Part shown: positions 1 to 12,700 of the stretch, one piece after another
How the letters are laid out: the number at the start of each line of letters is the position of its first letter
Numbering within the stretch: the stretch's first letter is position 1
From: Isoperla grammatica
Taxonomy: Eukaryota; Arthropoda; Insecta; Plecoptera; Perlodidae
Assembly: GCA_945910005.1 (NCBI GenBank)
Contig: OX246741.1
Coordinates: 35,183,488 to 35,247,487 of the forward strand
Reading direction: 5' to 3'
DNA length: 64,000 nucleotides
Translations under genes and position numbers: made by a program
The notes under the pieces: generated by a model
Seen by the model: the letters and a program-made list of their open reading frames with translations, nothing else
Told to the model about the DNA's origin: nothing
Database searches by the model: none

Positions 1-1130
1 AGTGCAATGCCTCAAACTTTGGCCTTTCTAGTGGGGTAGGTATTGTGAATTTCTCAAATAAATATTAATATTATATTATGCAATGAACACAATCTACCTA
101 AGTAGAGCCTGGGCTATATTGTTTTATTTTAACTCGATACAAAACTCAAATCCAAAGTGTTGTAAAAATAAAACAATTTGCTAGGAAAAAAAACTAAAAA
201 ATGCAAGGAATATTGGTAAGTTGGTTAGGTGTATTTTTGTTTCTTAAAAATGTATTCTTAAAATTGTATTTTCTTCCCTCATTCTTTAAGATTTATGATC
301 TGTATCAAAACAGTTATAAATATAAAAACATAAAATTAGTCCACAGTACAGTAGGCCTACGCTTATAGGCCTAGATCATGAATTTGTAATTTATTGGGGC
401 AAAGACGGGCTCCTACATACCGGTACTTTGTTACGCCCTGCAATTAAGCTACAGTAATTCATTTTGTGGTCTAACATAATGATAAATGATATACCGTAGT
501 AGCTAAGTCAGAAAGAAAGATGTACACAATATCAGGAAACATTGATAAAACTGAAACTGGTAACTGAAACTGTTTTACAAATCACAGAAATTGTATCCAA
601 GTGAGTAGTGAAATACTAAGTAATAACGTTACACTACATCTACTATCAAGTGCTTTGTTGCACTTTATTTTTATATTTAAGGAAACCTGCAGTTGGGTGT
701 GTGTGCAATGAATAGTGATTAACTAAAATGGTACCAATGTGATAGTGTAGGCTAACAATGAAGATTTTGGCAATCAATTGTCAACAAGTTCTTTTTGATA
801 GAAGTACTTCTGTAGGTTCGTAGGTTAGTACAGAGTGACTAGTTGGGAAGGAGATATTATTCAAATAGTCTACAATATAGGTTAGCTAGCCATAAACGAG
901 CCCTGCAGACAAGTTCACATCTTGTAGAAGAAATGAGAAGAGAAGAAATGTACTTGGTAATGTTTTGCATCTGGCGATGAGTTAAAAAAAATGTCCGTGC
1001 GTTGGCAGTGTAGAATACAAAACATGCTACAGATAAGACAGGTATAAAGCTGAAAGAACGACAAACATAATGGATAAACCATGTGCGCTCTGTACTAACA
1101 TTAGTTTAGTTCTAGTGCAATCATGCTGTA
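1..1130. other. No gene seen
   Basis: AT-rich, with two TAGGCCTA motifs near 353 and 367. Only short open frames. Confidence 0.6.
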
Positions 1131-1329
1131 CAGTAGTCCCATCATTGATTCAAACTTGGTTAGTTCAAATTTGTGTACATATATAGGCCTACATAATTCA
1201 AACAAATGGTCCCTGCAAAAGGTTTTGAGCCTAACGCAAAGTGTCAGTGTTCTTTTAATTCAAAACTACGTAGTTCAAATAGGGTTCTTCCAAACTCCTT
1301 ACAATTGGTTTGAAAGTGGGAGAATGTTG
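1131..1329. mobile_element. Diverged second copy of the pogo/Tigger-like MITE
   Basis: Begins CAGTAGTCCCATCATTGATTC after TA and shares the internal order GTTCTTTTAATTCAAAA...GTAGTTCAAAT with 2027-2270. The right end (GGGAGAATGTTG) is decayed. The 94-codon open frame over it is an artefact. Confidence 0.5.
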
Positions 1330-2026
1330 GAAGATAAGATGCTTTACGTTTATTATTTAATATTTATACGTATTAGTATATTCAAACAAAATTTTAAATG
1401 TATGTAGGCCTACTACAAACAGTAGCTTATAGGCCCTACAGTAGGGCCTTGGTGTTAAATACTAAACTTTCCAGTATCTTTATAGGCCTATATTTTAAAA
1501 ATATTCAAAATACATTGTATGCATGGGTTGCTAAAATCCAACAGATCTCTTCTTCTTCTTATGCCAACAATTGACCCTGACCTTGAATTGAATCATGTGT
1601 TTTCATTTCATGTTTCCCAGTAGAGATAAGATTCGTTTTAACAAATTAAGCCCCACAATGTAGACAGCTGTAGGTAGCACAAATTTATTAATTATTTTTT
1701 AATTTCAAAAATAATTTTTTTATTCATGTAGGCCTACCCACCTCCTCACAACTAATCACCACGTAATAGAGTGCTTATTTTATTACTATTATTGGATTAC
1801 TAATTTATCCTGGGACTATGATCTCTAGCAATATAGGCCTATGTATCTTGTATTTTGAGTATTTTCAAAATGCATACCTATTTGTATTTTTTATTTGAAA
1901 TACAAAATTGCCAATGTATTTGTATCTTGTATTGGAAAATACCGTGTTCCAAAGGTTTTTTTATTTCAAATACATTTTTTGTTTTGTTTGCCAATCTCTG
2001 CTGGTAGGCCTATTCAAATTTTGTTA

Positions 2027-2270
2027 CAGTAGTCCCTTGTTAATTCAAAGTAGGTTAATTCAAATGTATATATAGTCATTCAAACTATTTAATATTTATG
2101 TAGTCCCAGTAGAAGATTTGGGTAGGCTTATAGTGCTTAAAGTGTTTTTTTTTTTTGTTCTTTTAATTCAAAATGTTGTAATTCAAATTGTAGTTTTTGA
2201 TTGAAAAATCAAATTTTCGGCATAGGAAAAAAAAGCGTCCCTTGAAATTTGAATTAATGGGGGAATACTG
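2027..2270. mobile_element. pogo/Tigger-like MITE, TA duplication
   Basis: Left end CAGTAGTCCCTTGTTAATTC, right end GAATTAATGGGGGAATACTG, flanked by TA on each side. Interior contains repeated TTAATTCAAA. Ends beginning CAGTA with TTAATTC and a TA target are typical of pogo/Tigger-type non-autonomous copies. Confidence 0.65.
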
Positions 2271-4750
2271 TACTGTAATTGAAATTGAGATTTTTAGGGT
2301 CGAAATTTGTATTAAAGGAGGACTCCAGACTACTGTACGTTACAAGACTTACCTAGTTTATTTAGGTAGATGAATGTATTGAAGAAGCATAATTAATTAT
2401 TTAATTGAAGAATGCTATTGATTTTTACAACTGTATATTCTACTGTTGACTGCATTTGAATATCCAATCCACTTACTCAGAGAGTGACTCTGGAAGTGAG
2501 TGGAACACTTGTACGCAAGCACTCTCCATCAAATGTGAATTACACTGGTTGCCAATTGCACGTCAATGACCGCTTGTACGATGTTGTTCTGTTCACTTCG
2601 CTGAAAGGATGCCAATCATTGGCATTGTGTTTGGAAGTTTGGTTTTAGAGTGAGTCAGCATGCTGTGACTTGAGTGCAAGCAATCTAGCGTTGTGCACGA
2701 CATTCGGCAGTTCTTATCAAATACACCTCGCGAGCACAGTAGAGGTTTAGCTAGAATGGCTATGTGAGCTGAAGTGCATGCAATCCAATCAAAGACTGCG
2801 ACCGCACAAGTGACACGGCAGACACAAGGCGTAATCCGAGCTAACTTGGGTATCACTGTGAAGAGCCAAGAGCTGAAGCTTATGGTTGCTTGGGTCTATT
2901 TTCTATTGGTGCAACCTCATCAGTCATCATCACACATAGGCTACGATCAATTCGTGCTTGTTTGGATATTGGATAGACAACTTATATACCGTTACAGGAA
3001 CCTACTCTGCGTATCAATTGAGAAACAAAGTGCCCGTGCAGTAATGAAGAAATTTGTTGGTTTGAACATTTAAATGAAAGTACCGTATTTTGAAATGTAA
3101 CGGTTCTCAAACACAAACTAATCAAGGTTTGAAGGCCTGACTTCCAGTGTGGCTATTTCTAAAGATACTACCTATTTCAATCTCTGAATATCAATCCCTG
3201 TGCTAGTATATTGATATGGATTGATGGAAGTATTTTGCCCCTTCTTCTAATCATTCCTGTATCTCCTTCATGTTAAGCATATCAGTAGATGACGGGATGA
3301 AAATTCATAACATAATCTATTAATGTATGCATCAAATTCTAAATTATGAGATTTTCTATCTATAGTACCAGTATACTTGGTATACTCTTTGCTCAACATT
3401 GTAACTGGACACCGAATACAAGCCTACTTTGTTACAACATTGTGAAACATAACTTGAAATGAAGCAGAATAGCAGAAATGGACAAAGGAAAGTGGGCTTG
3501 TGATTTGATTTAATAATATTACATAATACCGCACGGTACGTAGCAGAAAATAAAGTTGTGTGTATTTTTGCGAGCTCTTTCAATTTCAAGATGTCATACA
3601 GTCATTACGTGTTCATTAGTACGTGTGGCCCAAATATCCTTGTAGTATGTATGTCCTTAAGTGTGGGAAGCAGGTGCAGGCTTTAAACTGTTTCTTGACT
3701 GTTGGGAAAAGAAGCCCTGTCGCTGAGCCCGGTAGCTGTGCCTACCGACCTTGCGTCTCTGAACAACAAATAACAAAAAACAAACCAAATTATGCCATTT
3801 ATCCTCCATAGTTGATTACTTTATGTAATAATACAAACAAACAAAAACGATGCATGCACTGCCTATGGTTCATAAAAAAGTATATAGCTATATATATATA
3901 TAATTATATTTATACTATATTAGCTTGTCTGTTGGTTTCTCAATTTATATTTTTAAACATTCCACTTACATGGAATTTTTGTGCAATATTTATGCTGTAT
4001 TATTCACAAATTTCATTGATAACCCTACGTTTATTGTTGATCGGTACAATGTAACTAATGAATAGTGAAGTACCGGATTACTACCGTGTGTCCCGTGTTG
4101 ACGGGCGTTTGAAATTGGTGCTCGAGTGTGCACACCTGATATTTGATCCGTTTCAAATCAGACATGCTAATGATATTTAATGTTTATTCAGTTGTATATT
4201 CATGTACAAAATGTAAAAAAAAAAAAAAAAAAAAACTGTAGTAATTGTTATATCCTTAGTCCTTGGACTGTGACAACCGCTGGAAGTAATTGCCATATTA
4301 TATTGGTACGAATGTATGTATATGTTCGTGTGTATAATTTAGTATTGTGTCTCAAATGCTAAAATGTGTTACCAGCAGACCTAATGAGTGATACTTTGGA
4401 GCTATGATGCTACAGTTATTATGATATAAAATAGTGCATATATTTTTGTAGGCACACTCTTGTTATTTATCCCTTCAACAATTTGTACATAGTGTTTAGA
4501 TGTGAGCTAAATAAGCTAATCTGTAAAGACTTGTAAGCCATATAAATCTTATCATTCTCTGGTCAGGGCTGGAATACTATTGGACTGAGCATCTACTGTA
4601 ATCTTTGAAATCTATCTAAATAAAGTTACTAATTCTTAATTGTGTATTTATTTTTATGCCTTATCTTGTTGTACCTTGTTTGTTCTTTTCCTAAATAAGT
4701 CCTCAAGCTAGTGCAAATTGTACGCACTGAGCTTCTTTTTATTTTTGTAA
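2271..4750. other. No supported gene
   Basis: A stretch near 2281-2335 resembles another decayed end of the pogo-like MITE. At 2530-2570 the plus strand reads CELHWLPIARQ, which echoes the C-terminus of some LINE reverse transcriptases, but nothing flanks it. Poly-A at 4216-4234. Open frames of 60-100 codons lack any recognisable feature. Confidence 0.5.
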
Positions 4751-4753
4751 TAT

Positions 4754-4784
<31 letters not shown>

Positions 4785-4821
4785 TTTGTTTCTTTATTTG
4801 TTTCTTTCTTTATTTGTTTCT

Positions 4822-4916
<95 letters not shown>

Positions 4917-4942
4917 TTCATTTATTTATTTATTTATTTATT
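4751..4942 (+). repeat. (TTTA)n microsatellite
   Basis: Long tetranucleotide run with some TTTG/TTTC interruptions on its left side. Confidence 0.95.
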
Positions 4943-5941
4943 GAACGTCAGTCCTTGGTCAGTCCTATTCAAAATATAATAAAAAAATAAAAAATAGCAA
5001 CAAGTAAAAAAAGTCCCGTGTTATATATTAAGGCAAGAACAATAAATTTATGAATTGCAAATTTTAAATATAAGCAAATCAAGTAAGAATAATATAATAT
5101 ACAATAATATTAAATATGTATACCAGAAATAAAGACGTAAAATTACCGGTAATTTCCAAAAATTGGAAAAATTTGAAAAATGTATCCTACTAGAAAATGT
5201 GAAATTAAACATGAACAGTGAATACTGTGAACAGTGAACAGCTATGCAAGTGGTTTGTTAAGTGCATATTCACAGTCTTACTTATTTAGCTCTGAGGCAG
5301 TTTCCAAGCTCTACTTGATCTCCACCCAATGGTCCATACATCCCCTGGGTATGACATGACGTAGCAGCCTACAAATTAGTTGTCTGTGGTAGCAGCATTT
5401 CATTTTGATGAGTGTCGATACATCTTTATTCTATATACATATTATTTTTCAAATTTGTGATTCCCCCCCACCCCTCTGGCGAAATTATTTATTGGCCTGA
5501 CTGGTGATAGTTTTGCCCGGCCTGCTTCTTAGCGCCAGTCTCGAGTAGACATTGGGCAGTTGGAGACATAACCTCAATGTTTTATTTTTTCTGGATTTAT
5601 TGAAAGTTAATTACGTACTTTTTTGTAAACCAAGGAGAAGGGGGGGAAGGAATATTACCGTAATATTGGAAGCTAATATTACCTCTTTACATCTCGAGCC
5701 AGAAATTACCAGAAATGGGATTGGAAAGAGAAAAGAGAAAATGGGAAATTACATTTATTTTTGTATTTTGTTGTTCTTGAATGTTGTTTATTTGAAACTA
5801 TTTCTAATCATTGTTTTAAACCAATATTTACATTTCCTAAGAGATAAGTTAAAAAATGTTAGGAAGAAACAATTTAATCGGCGAGCTGAGTCATACTTGG
5901 TTCAAGACTTCAAATAGTTCTGTTTAGTTCAAATTCTGTTA
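4943..5941. other. No supported gene
   Basis: AT-rich, with a short poly-C at 5464-5477. The 121-codon frame at 5552-5917 is hydrophobic and AT-driven, with no domain and no splice or promoter context. Confidence 0.5.
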
Positions 5942-6419
5942 AGGCGGTTTCAAACGCATAGTCATAATGTTGGACCATAGGAAACACGTACTGGCATTCA
6001 CACAAATGCACTAGTTTTAAGACATAGTTTTAACGCATAACTTTCTGTTTTAAGGCATAAGAAAGTTGACCAATGTTCAACTTTATGCTTATGCCTTAAA
6101 ACAACGCACGAAAAACTTGAGTCAAAGAAGCATCTACTTTAAAAGGTTATGACTACCACAGTCATGTAGTGGCCTACGTCACCGAATAATAATAATAATA
6201 TATATATAATAATATATAGTAATATATACATAATAATATATAGAATAATTATGTTGTACAGTATTCGGCCGCAACCTCCAAAGAACTTCAACGAGTGCCA
6301 TGCCTTCTCATAAACTCTTTGTGCTTACGTTTGTATGTGTACCGGAGCCCTTATGCGTTAAACCTTTATCCTTAAAACTACGCTTATGCTTATGCTTATG
6401 TTTTTGTGTGAAACCGCCT
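5942..6419. mobile_element. Harbinger-like MITE, TSD TTA
   Basis: Ends AGGCGGTTTCAAACGC and, inverted, AGGCGGTTTCACACAA, flanked by TTA on both sides (5939-5941, 6420-6422). The interior is rich in variants of CTTATGC/GCATAAG arranged as inverted repeats. A 3-bp TWA duplication with a GGC-type end is characteristic of PIF/Harbinger. Confidence 0.7.
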
Positions 6420-6789
6420 TTAGCTCACAACTAAACAAAGTGGAACCACAATGTTAGAACTAACTATAGATACATTTGCTGATGATGGATTTGTTTTAAA
6501 TATTTGAAGGATGAATTACAGATCCCATGTGTTGGAAGGTGTGTGTGTGTGTGGTCTGTAGTTTACGCATTTTAAATGGATTCGAACAATGCCTGCATTC
6601 AGAGGGAAATGTAACGTAAACATATTCCCACCCACAAACCTTCTTGCCCCTCCAGCACAACCGCCCATCTTTTCTTTCGCTAGCTTGATTGTCGTGGTTT
6701 GTTTACAATACTCCTGCATCTCCTACACATCTTTGTATTTTTACATTTAACCAACTGATTTTCAATGTTTAAGTGTTTTTTTTTTGCGA

Positions 6790-6952
6790 GAATAATAAAC
6801 ATGCATATTCTGATCGTGAATAAGCTCTGATAATAGCAAACACTTTTGTCTTAACCCACAGACTATTCTTTGTTTCATTTGGTAAGTTAATGTTTTAAAT
6901 TCATGTACAACGGAAATGTTCAGTTTTTTGTTTAGATTCTATCAAATTATGC
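6790..6952 (+). repeat. Tandem-duplicated ~411-bp unit, copy 1, left part
   Basis: Matches the left 163 bases of the unit at 18250-18661 with only scattered substitutions. The BEL element lies between this part and its continuation at 18000-18246. Confidence 0.9.
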
Positions 6953-7280
6953 TGTTTAGTATTAGTGTTGTTTGAATTTTCCCTCCGTACCATCCCTCTG
7001 CCGCACTCGTATACGTCATACATTACACGTCACGAGCGTTATCAGCAAACATATTATTGTTGAACAAGCGCTCACTACAGTTGCTTGCGTACCGTGGAGA
7101 AGTGAACAGCTGTCATTTCCAGTGTGGTGGAACCATAGCCGGTCGTCGTGGAACGTCTCCATGGAGTCTTAAAGGTTAGTGCGGCTTCCCTAACATGTTC
7201 CCCGGCTTTCCCCACATTCCCCCCTTCATCCTATTGTCTACCGCCCGGCGATTTTATAGTTTGTGTTTCCGTGCTAAACA
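6953..7280 (+). repeat. BEL element 5' LTR
   Basis: 328 bp, TG...CA ends, matching 17667-17994 with one visible substitution. The left TATGC duplication precedes it. A 66-codon open frame inside is repeated in the 3' LTR and is not a gene. Confidence 0.95.
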
Positions 7281-7385
7281 TAATTGGTCCTCCTGGCGGC
7301 CGGATTTTGGTACGGTAGGATAGGGGTTTGTTAGTTCTCAATTTCGATTTTTGTTCCGCTCATTTGAGTTCGTTCGTTTTCAACA

Positions 7386-9447
7386 ATGACTGACAAAGCA
7401 ACTAAAACGAAACTTGAAAATAAATTAACTGGCCTCGAAGTTCGTAAACAACGAGAATTCAGGAAACTGCAAACACTCTACGATCTAACCAAGGAAATAC
7501 CGGAAAACCAAGCCAAGATTACAGCTTTCAATGTACGGTTTGAACAAATTGAGAAAATTGCAGAAGAATATTCTAGAATACAATCTGAAATAATTGACGT
7601 TCAATTACTTCTTGATTCGACTGCGCAAGTCGATTCGAAGGCTCTCGAATCTTTTGACGATATTTATTACGAGGTAAAAATATTTGCCGCGTCGATAAAA
7701 CCTACCACATCTGTCGTTACAGATAGGAATTCCAGGCCTAGTCCACGGCTACCTAAAATAAATATTCCGCCATTTGATGGAAGTTATAAAAATTGGGTTA
7801 CGTTCTACGATACATACCGTTGTCTAATTCATGATAATGAGTCATTGTCAAACGTCGAGAAGTTTCAATACCTTATCACATTAGTACACGGCCCGGCTTC
7901 GACTGTTGTTACGAGTGTTCCAATTACCGAGACGAACTACGTAATAGTTTGGCAAGCTCTGATAGACAAATATCACAACAAGAGAGTTCTTGCTACAAAA
8001 TACCTCGATGAAATATTTGATTTTCGAGCATTAACTTCTGAATCGACATCGGGACTTAACACATTTTTACAAACGTTTCAAGAGTGTGTTATTGCCCTAC
8101 GTCACTTGAATATACCGGATTTAGGGGATTTTGTGTTGTTGTACATAGCACTGCGCAATTTGGATCGATCAACACGCAAGTTGTTCGAAATGCAATTAAA
8201 ACAGACTGACATACCATCGTATGATAATTTAATTACATTTATTCAAGGTCATGCCAAGGTCCTTGAATTATCCAACATTGACAATCGTTCAAATTCTGCC
8301 CCAATCAAATCGAAACCTGCTAGTCGTACGACACCAGCTGAAAACAAGCCTATTCAAGGACGGACATTTGTTGCGGCTGTTCAAGCCAATACAAATCGTT
8401 GTCCGTGTTGTTCGAAACAACATTCTATCTATAAGTGTCCTGACCTTTTAGGTCTTGAATCAAATCAACGCCGTGATCAAGTGCGGTCTCTACGGTTGTG
8501 TTTTAATTGTTTAAGAAACACACACATGATAAACGAATGTCCTTCTAAGAGTTCATGTTTCAAATGCAACGCTCGTCATCACACGTTGCTACATTCGAGC
8601 AGTCAAGGGCACTCTGAGTCTAAATCAGAATCAACCCCAAGCGTCGAGTCAGGTACGTCCTTGACTCAAGCGAGTACGTCGTGCCACGCCCTCTCATCTC
8701 TGGCAACCACTACTCCTGTCTTGTTGAGTACAGCCGTTGTTCACTGCAAGGATAATTTTGGATCCTACCAATTGATTAGGGTTCTTATTGATTCGGGAGC
8801 TCAATCGTCCTTCATCACGTCTGATTGTGTTAAGCGCCTTGGGCTGTCTCTTCGTCGATCAACAGGCTGTATTGCTGGTCTAGGTCAGACACATGTCCAA
8901 GCCGCTCAGGGTGTTACCACTTGTATAATAAAACCTCGAGATTCCGAGCACCCTAAGTTTACTACGGAAGCTATTGTTTTGCCCACAATCACTTCAGCCA
9001 TGCCTGTTGTTCATATACCGCCAGTTCACTTCGCCCAGTTCAAACATTTGAGTTTGGCTGATCCACAATTTAATGTTCCTGGGCCTATTGATTTTCTTCT
9101 TGGTGCTGACCTCTTCCCGGATGTATTTACTGGTGAGACAATTAGTGGTTGTCCTTCGGCACTCCATAGTATTTATGGCTGGGTCATTACAGGGAAGGTT
9201 AACCCTTTTGATCGGTCGCCCTCCTCTATCACAACTCTGCTAGCCTCAGTTGATTCACAACTTGACATCAACATCACCATGAGGAGATTCTGGGAAGTTG
9301 AGGAACCGCCTCATGTAAACGTAGTTAACCCTGATGATAAATATTGTGAAGATTTATTTGCAAATTGCCATTATCGTGATCAAACTGGACGGTATGTCGT
9401 ACCCTTACCTTTTAAAAGGGAAGCACCTAAGCTAGGCGATTCATATC
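7386..9447 (+). CDS. BEL/Pao Gag and aspartic protease, 5' part of a split polyprotein
   Basis: First 687 codons plus one base of the BEL polyprotein; it is cut by the gypsy insertion at 9447. Residues 1-110 are charged and helical. A DUF1759-type Gag core (FDGSYKNWVTFYD) begins near residue 131. Cysteine/histidine knuckles typical of BEL elements begin near residues 338, 371 and 391. An A17/DUF1758 aspartic protease with the active-site triplet in LIDSGAQSSF lies near residue 469. In the genome as it stands the frame runs 14 codons into the gypsy LTR and stops at 9491. ATG 7386 follows the LTR and primer site by ~100 bp and is the natural start. No internal frameshift or stop is visible. Confidence 0.92.
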
Positions 9448-9648
9448 TGTCGTGTTTCGTGACGAATAATAATGAACCAGTTGTATTGTAAATTACGTTG
9501 TATTTACAGTATTTATTATCTCTCTAGCCTCGAAACCTCGGCTTCATTACAGTAACACCAACCTCCAATCTCCTCATGCACCGCCCGGCGCCAGTACTAC
9601 CAACATAGGCTGCACCAACACACGGCGGTCTATTTGAACTACACCACA
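9448..9648 (-). repeat. Gypsy element 3' LTR (left copy)
   Basis: 201 bp, apparently identical to 14195-14395. It is preceded on the plus strand by the ATATC target duplication. The internal polypurine tract at 9649-9659 (plus strand TCTCTCTTTCT) marks it as the 3' LTR of a minus-strand element. Confidence 0.95.
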
Positions 9649-9777
9649 TCTCTCTTTCTATAAAAGGTGGCAAATTGCAGATGGCAACTATTTACTTAAC
9701 ATATATAACAAACACTAAACTATGCTACAAACTACTAGTATTGTCAAATTATTGAAAGTGCCATGAATGTCTATAAT

Positions 9778-12700
9778 TTATTCATAACTTGGAGAGTATC
9801 GCCTGGGGGGACGTGTCTTCCGGTTGCTTTGACGGGCTGGGAACTGCTCTCTTCTAGTCTGCTGCTCTGGCTCCGGGAATGTTTGAGACGGGTCCCCCAC
9901 CTTGGACGATGTCGAACTGCATGGCTGAGCAATGGGTTCTTGAGTTGGACTTGAGCTGTTGGGCTCAGTCGCCGCAATGAGATGTTTACGGTTTCGCCTT
10001 ACAGCTCCCTTGCTGGTGTCAATGACATATGACCTTGGCTCCATTGTTGGTTGACTTACAGAACCAAAACGCTGTAGGTCAATGACCCACACCTTCTCCC
10101 CTTCTGACAAAGGGCGTAAATCAGACGTACGGTGTCTGATGTTGTAGTCTGTTACTTGTTGATCTTTTATCTTCCTCATTTCTATTTGAATTTTTCCATG
10201 ATTGGGAAGTCTTGGTCTGAGATGCGAGTCGGTTTGTGGCAAAGTGTCACGAAGATGTCTGCCCATTAAAAGCTGAGCTGGTGTGGCCCCACATGACAAT
10301 GGAGTGTTACGATATGCTAACAATCCTAGGCATGGGTCTTCAGACTTTTTTAGTATGTTCTTACAGATCTGCACGGCACGTTCCGCTTGTCCATTTGATT
10401 GGGCATATTTTGGGCTGCTCATCCGCAACTTGAAACCATACATTTCAGCGAACTGTTTGAACTCGTATGACTTAAACTGAGGCCCATTGTCACAACATAC
10501 TAGTCGTGGAATGCCATGCCGGGAGAATATAGTTTTTACTTTGTTGATTACGTCTTTGCTAGTGGAAGATTGCTGCATGTAAACTACTTCGGGATACTTT
10601 GAGTAATAATCTTGAATTACTAAAAACGTTTTACCTTCCACCTCGCAGAGATCTGCACCCACCACAGTCCATGGTAATTCAGGTATGGCTGTTGGAATCA
10701 TTGGTTCACAGTGATTGGAGCGTTGCTTTATACAAGATTCACAATTGTTTACTTTGTTTTCGATGTGATTATTGATATTTGGCCACCAAATGCTGCTTTT
10801 GGCTCGTTGTTTACAGCGCACCATCCCTTGGTGACCTTCATGTATTCGATTGAGCATCTCCGACCTTAGGCCTGCCGGTATGTAGATCCTTTCACCGAGC
10901 ATTAGAAGATTGTCTACGAATGATAGTTCATGTCGGTACTTGTGGTAGGGAGTTGTTTTTGACTCACAATCGGATATTTCTGGCCAACCATTTATGACAT
11001 ACTGTTGTATTTTCTGACAAGTTTTGTCAGTGGCTTGTGCCTCTTTTACAGTCTCAATCGTGGCATCTGAGAATGAACTGCGAATGATTGCATCAATACA
11101 TATTTTAGTTTCATATTGCATCAAGATATCACTTCCGGTATCCACATTTTGTAATGGGGCTCGCGATAGTGCATCTGGAGTGAAGAAGCTCTTTCCTGGC
11201 ACGTGGACAATGTCATACTGGAATTTCATGAGTCGCATTCTGAACCTCTGCATTCTAGCTGTTAGTTCTGAGATTGGCTTATCACCCAATAGCTGGATCA
11301 AAGGTTTATGATCCGTGCAAATTAAGAATTTTAGCCCTATTAGGAACTGTTGGAACCGTTCACAAGTCCACATTATACCATGTGCTTCCTTTTCGATCTG
11401 TGCATACCTGCGCTCAGTGTCGCTTAGAGCTTTGGAACAGTACATCACTGGGTGCCACCTTCCATCTGGTTGACGCTGCTCTAGTATCCCTCCTATGCCA
11501 TAGTTTGACGCATCTGCTGATACTTTGGTCTCCAGGTTTGGATTGAATAGAGCGAGTGTTGGTGTCGTTGTCAACATCACCTTAAGTTCATCAAACGACT
11601 TCTGGTGAGCATCTGTCCACAAAAATTGTCTGTCTACTTGGAGCAACTCTCTGAGATCTTTTGTTCTGTCTGCTGCATCTGGTATGAATTTCAGAATGTA
11701 ATTTACCATTCCCAAGAATCGGCGAACAGCTGACACATCCGTTGGGATTGGAAACTCTGTAATAGCTCTAATACGGTCGGGATCTGCTTTCAGTCCCTCG
11801 CTCCCCACAATGTGTCCCAGGAAGTTTATCTCTCGTACTTTAAATTTACATTTATCTTTATTTAGGGTCACTCCAGCCCCCTGTAGTTTTGTTAGTACTT
11901 TATGAACTCGTTCATCATGCTCTTCTTCATCTTTTCCATAAATGATTAGATCATCCAGGTGAGCCAACACCCCTTCTTCATTTTGGAGAATTTTGTTGAT
12001 AACTTTCTGGTATACTTCTGGTGCGGATGAAATCCCAAAAGGTAATCTATTGTATCTAAACCGCCCGAAAGGAGTTATGAATGTTGTGAGTATTGACGAC
12101 TCTTCTGCCAGTGGAACTTGCCAAAATCCGGAGCTGGCATCCACTTTGCTGAATATATGTGCATCTTTTAACTTTCCCAGTGTCTCGTCTACGGATGGTA
12201 ATTGGTGGAGTTCTCTTTGAACACTTTTGTTCAGCTCCGTATAGTCAGCACAAATTCGGATGTCTCCATTAGGTTTGGGAACTGCAAGCATTGGAGCACA
12301 CCACTCCGTTGGTTTATCTACGGGTGAGATAACTCCTTCTTTTGTCATCCGGTTTATTTCTTTGTGGACTTTTTCCATTAACGGTATCGGCACGCGTCGT
12401 GGTGTATTGATCGCAAATGGTTTAGATTCGGGCGCGAGTTGAATACAATATTCAGTGCAGTTGATCTTTCCCAGTCCCTTGAACAAACCAGGATATTTCG
12501 TATTAATTGATGTTGGAATTTCTTGATTGATTTGATCAATGCACTTCATCATTTTTAGTTTGATTAGGGCAGGTCTACCCAACAGATTTTCTCTGGTATC
12601 AAGCACAAACAACTCTGTGTTGATAACCTGTCCCCTCCACGTGATTTTGGTGTGGATTTTACCCAAAATCTTTAATTTTGCATTTCCTGCACCGACGAGT

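Noticed and set aside
2530..2570. CELHWLPIARQ, similar to a LINE reverse-transcriptase C-terminus
   Set aside because: Eleven residues with a stop directly after and no upstream reverse-transcriptase motifs.
6972..7172. 66-codon frame repeated at 17686-17886
   Set aside because: Lies in the BEL LTR; the two copies are the two LTRs.
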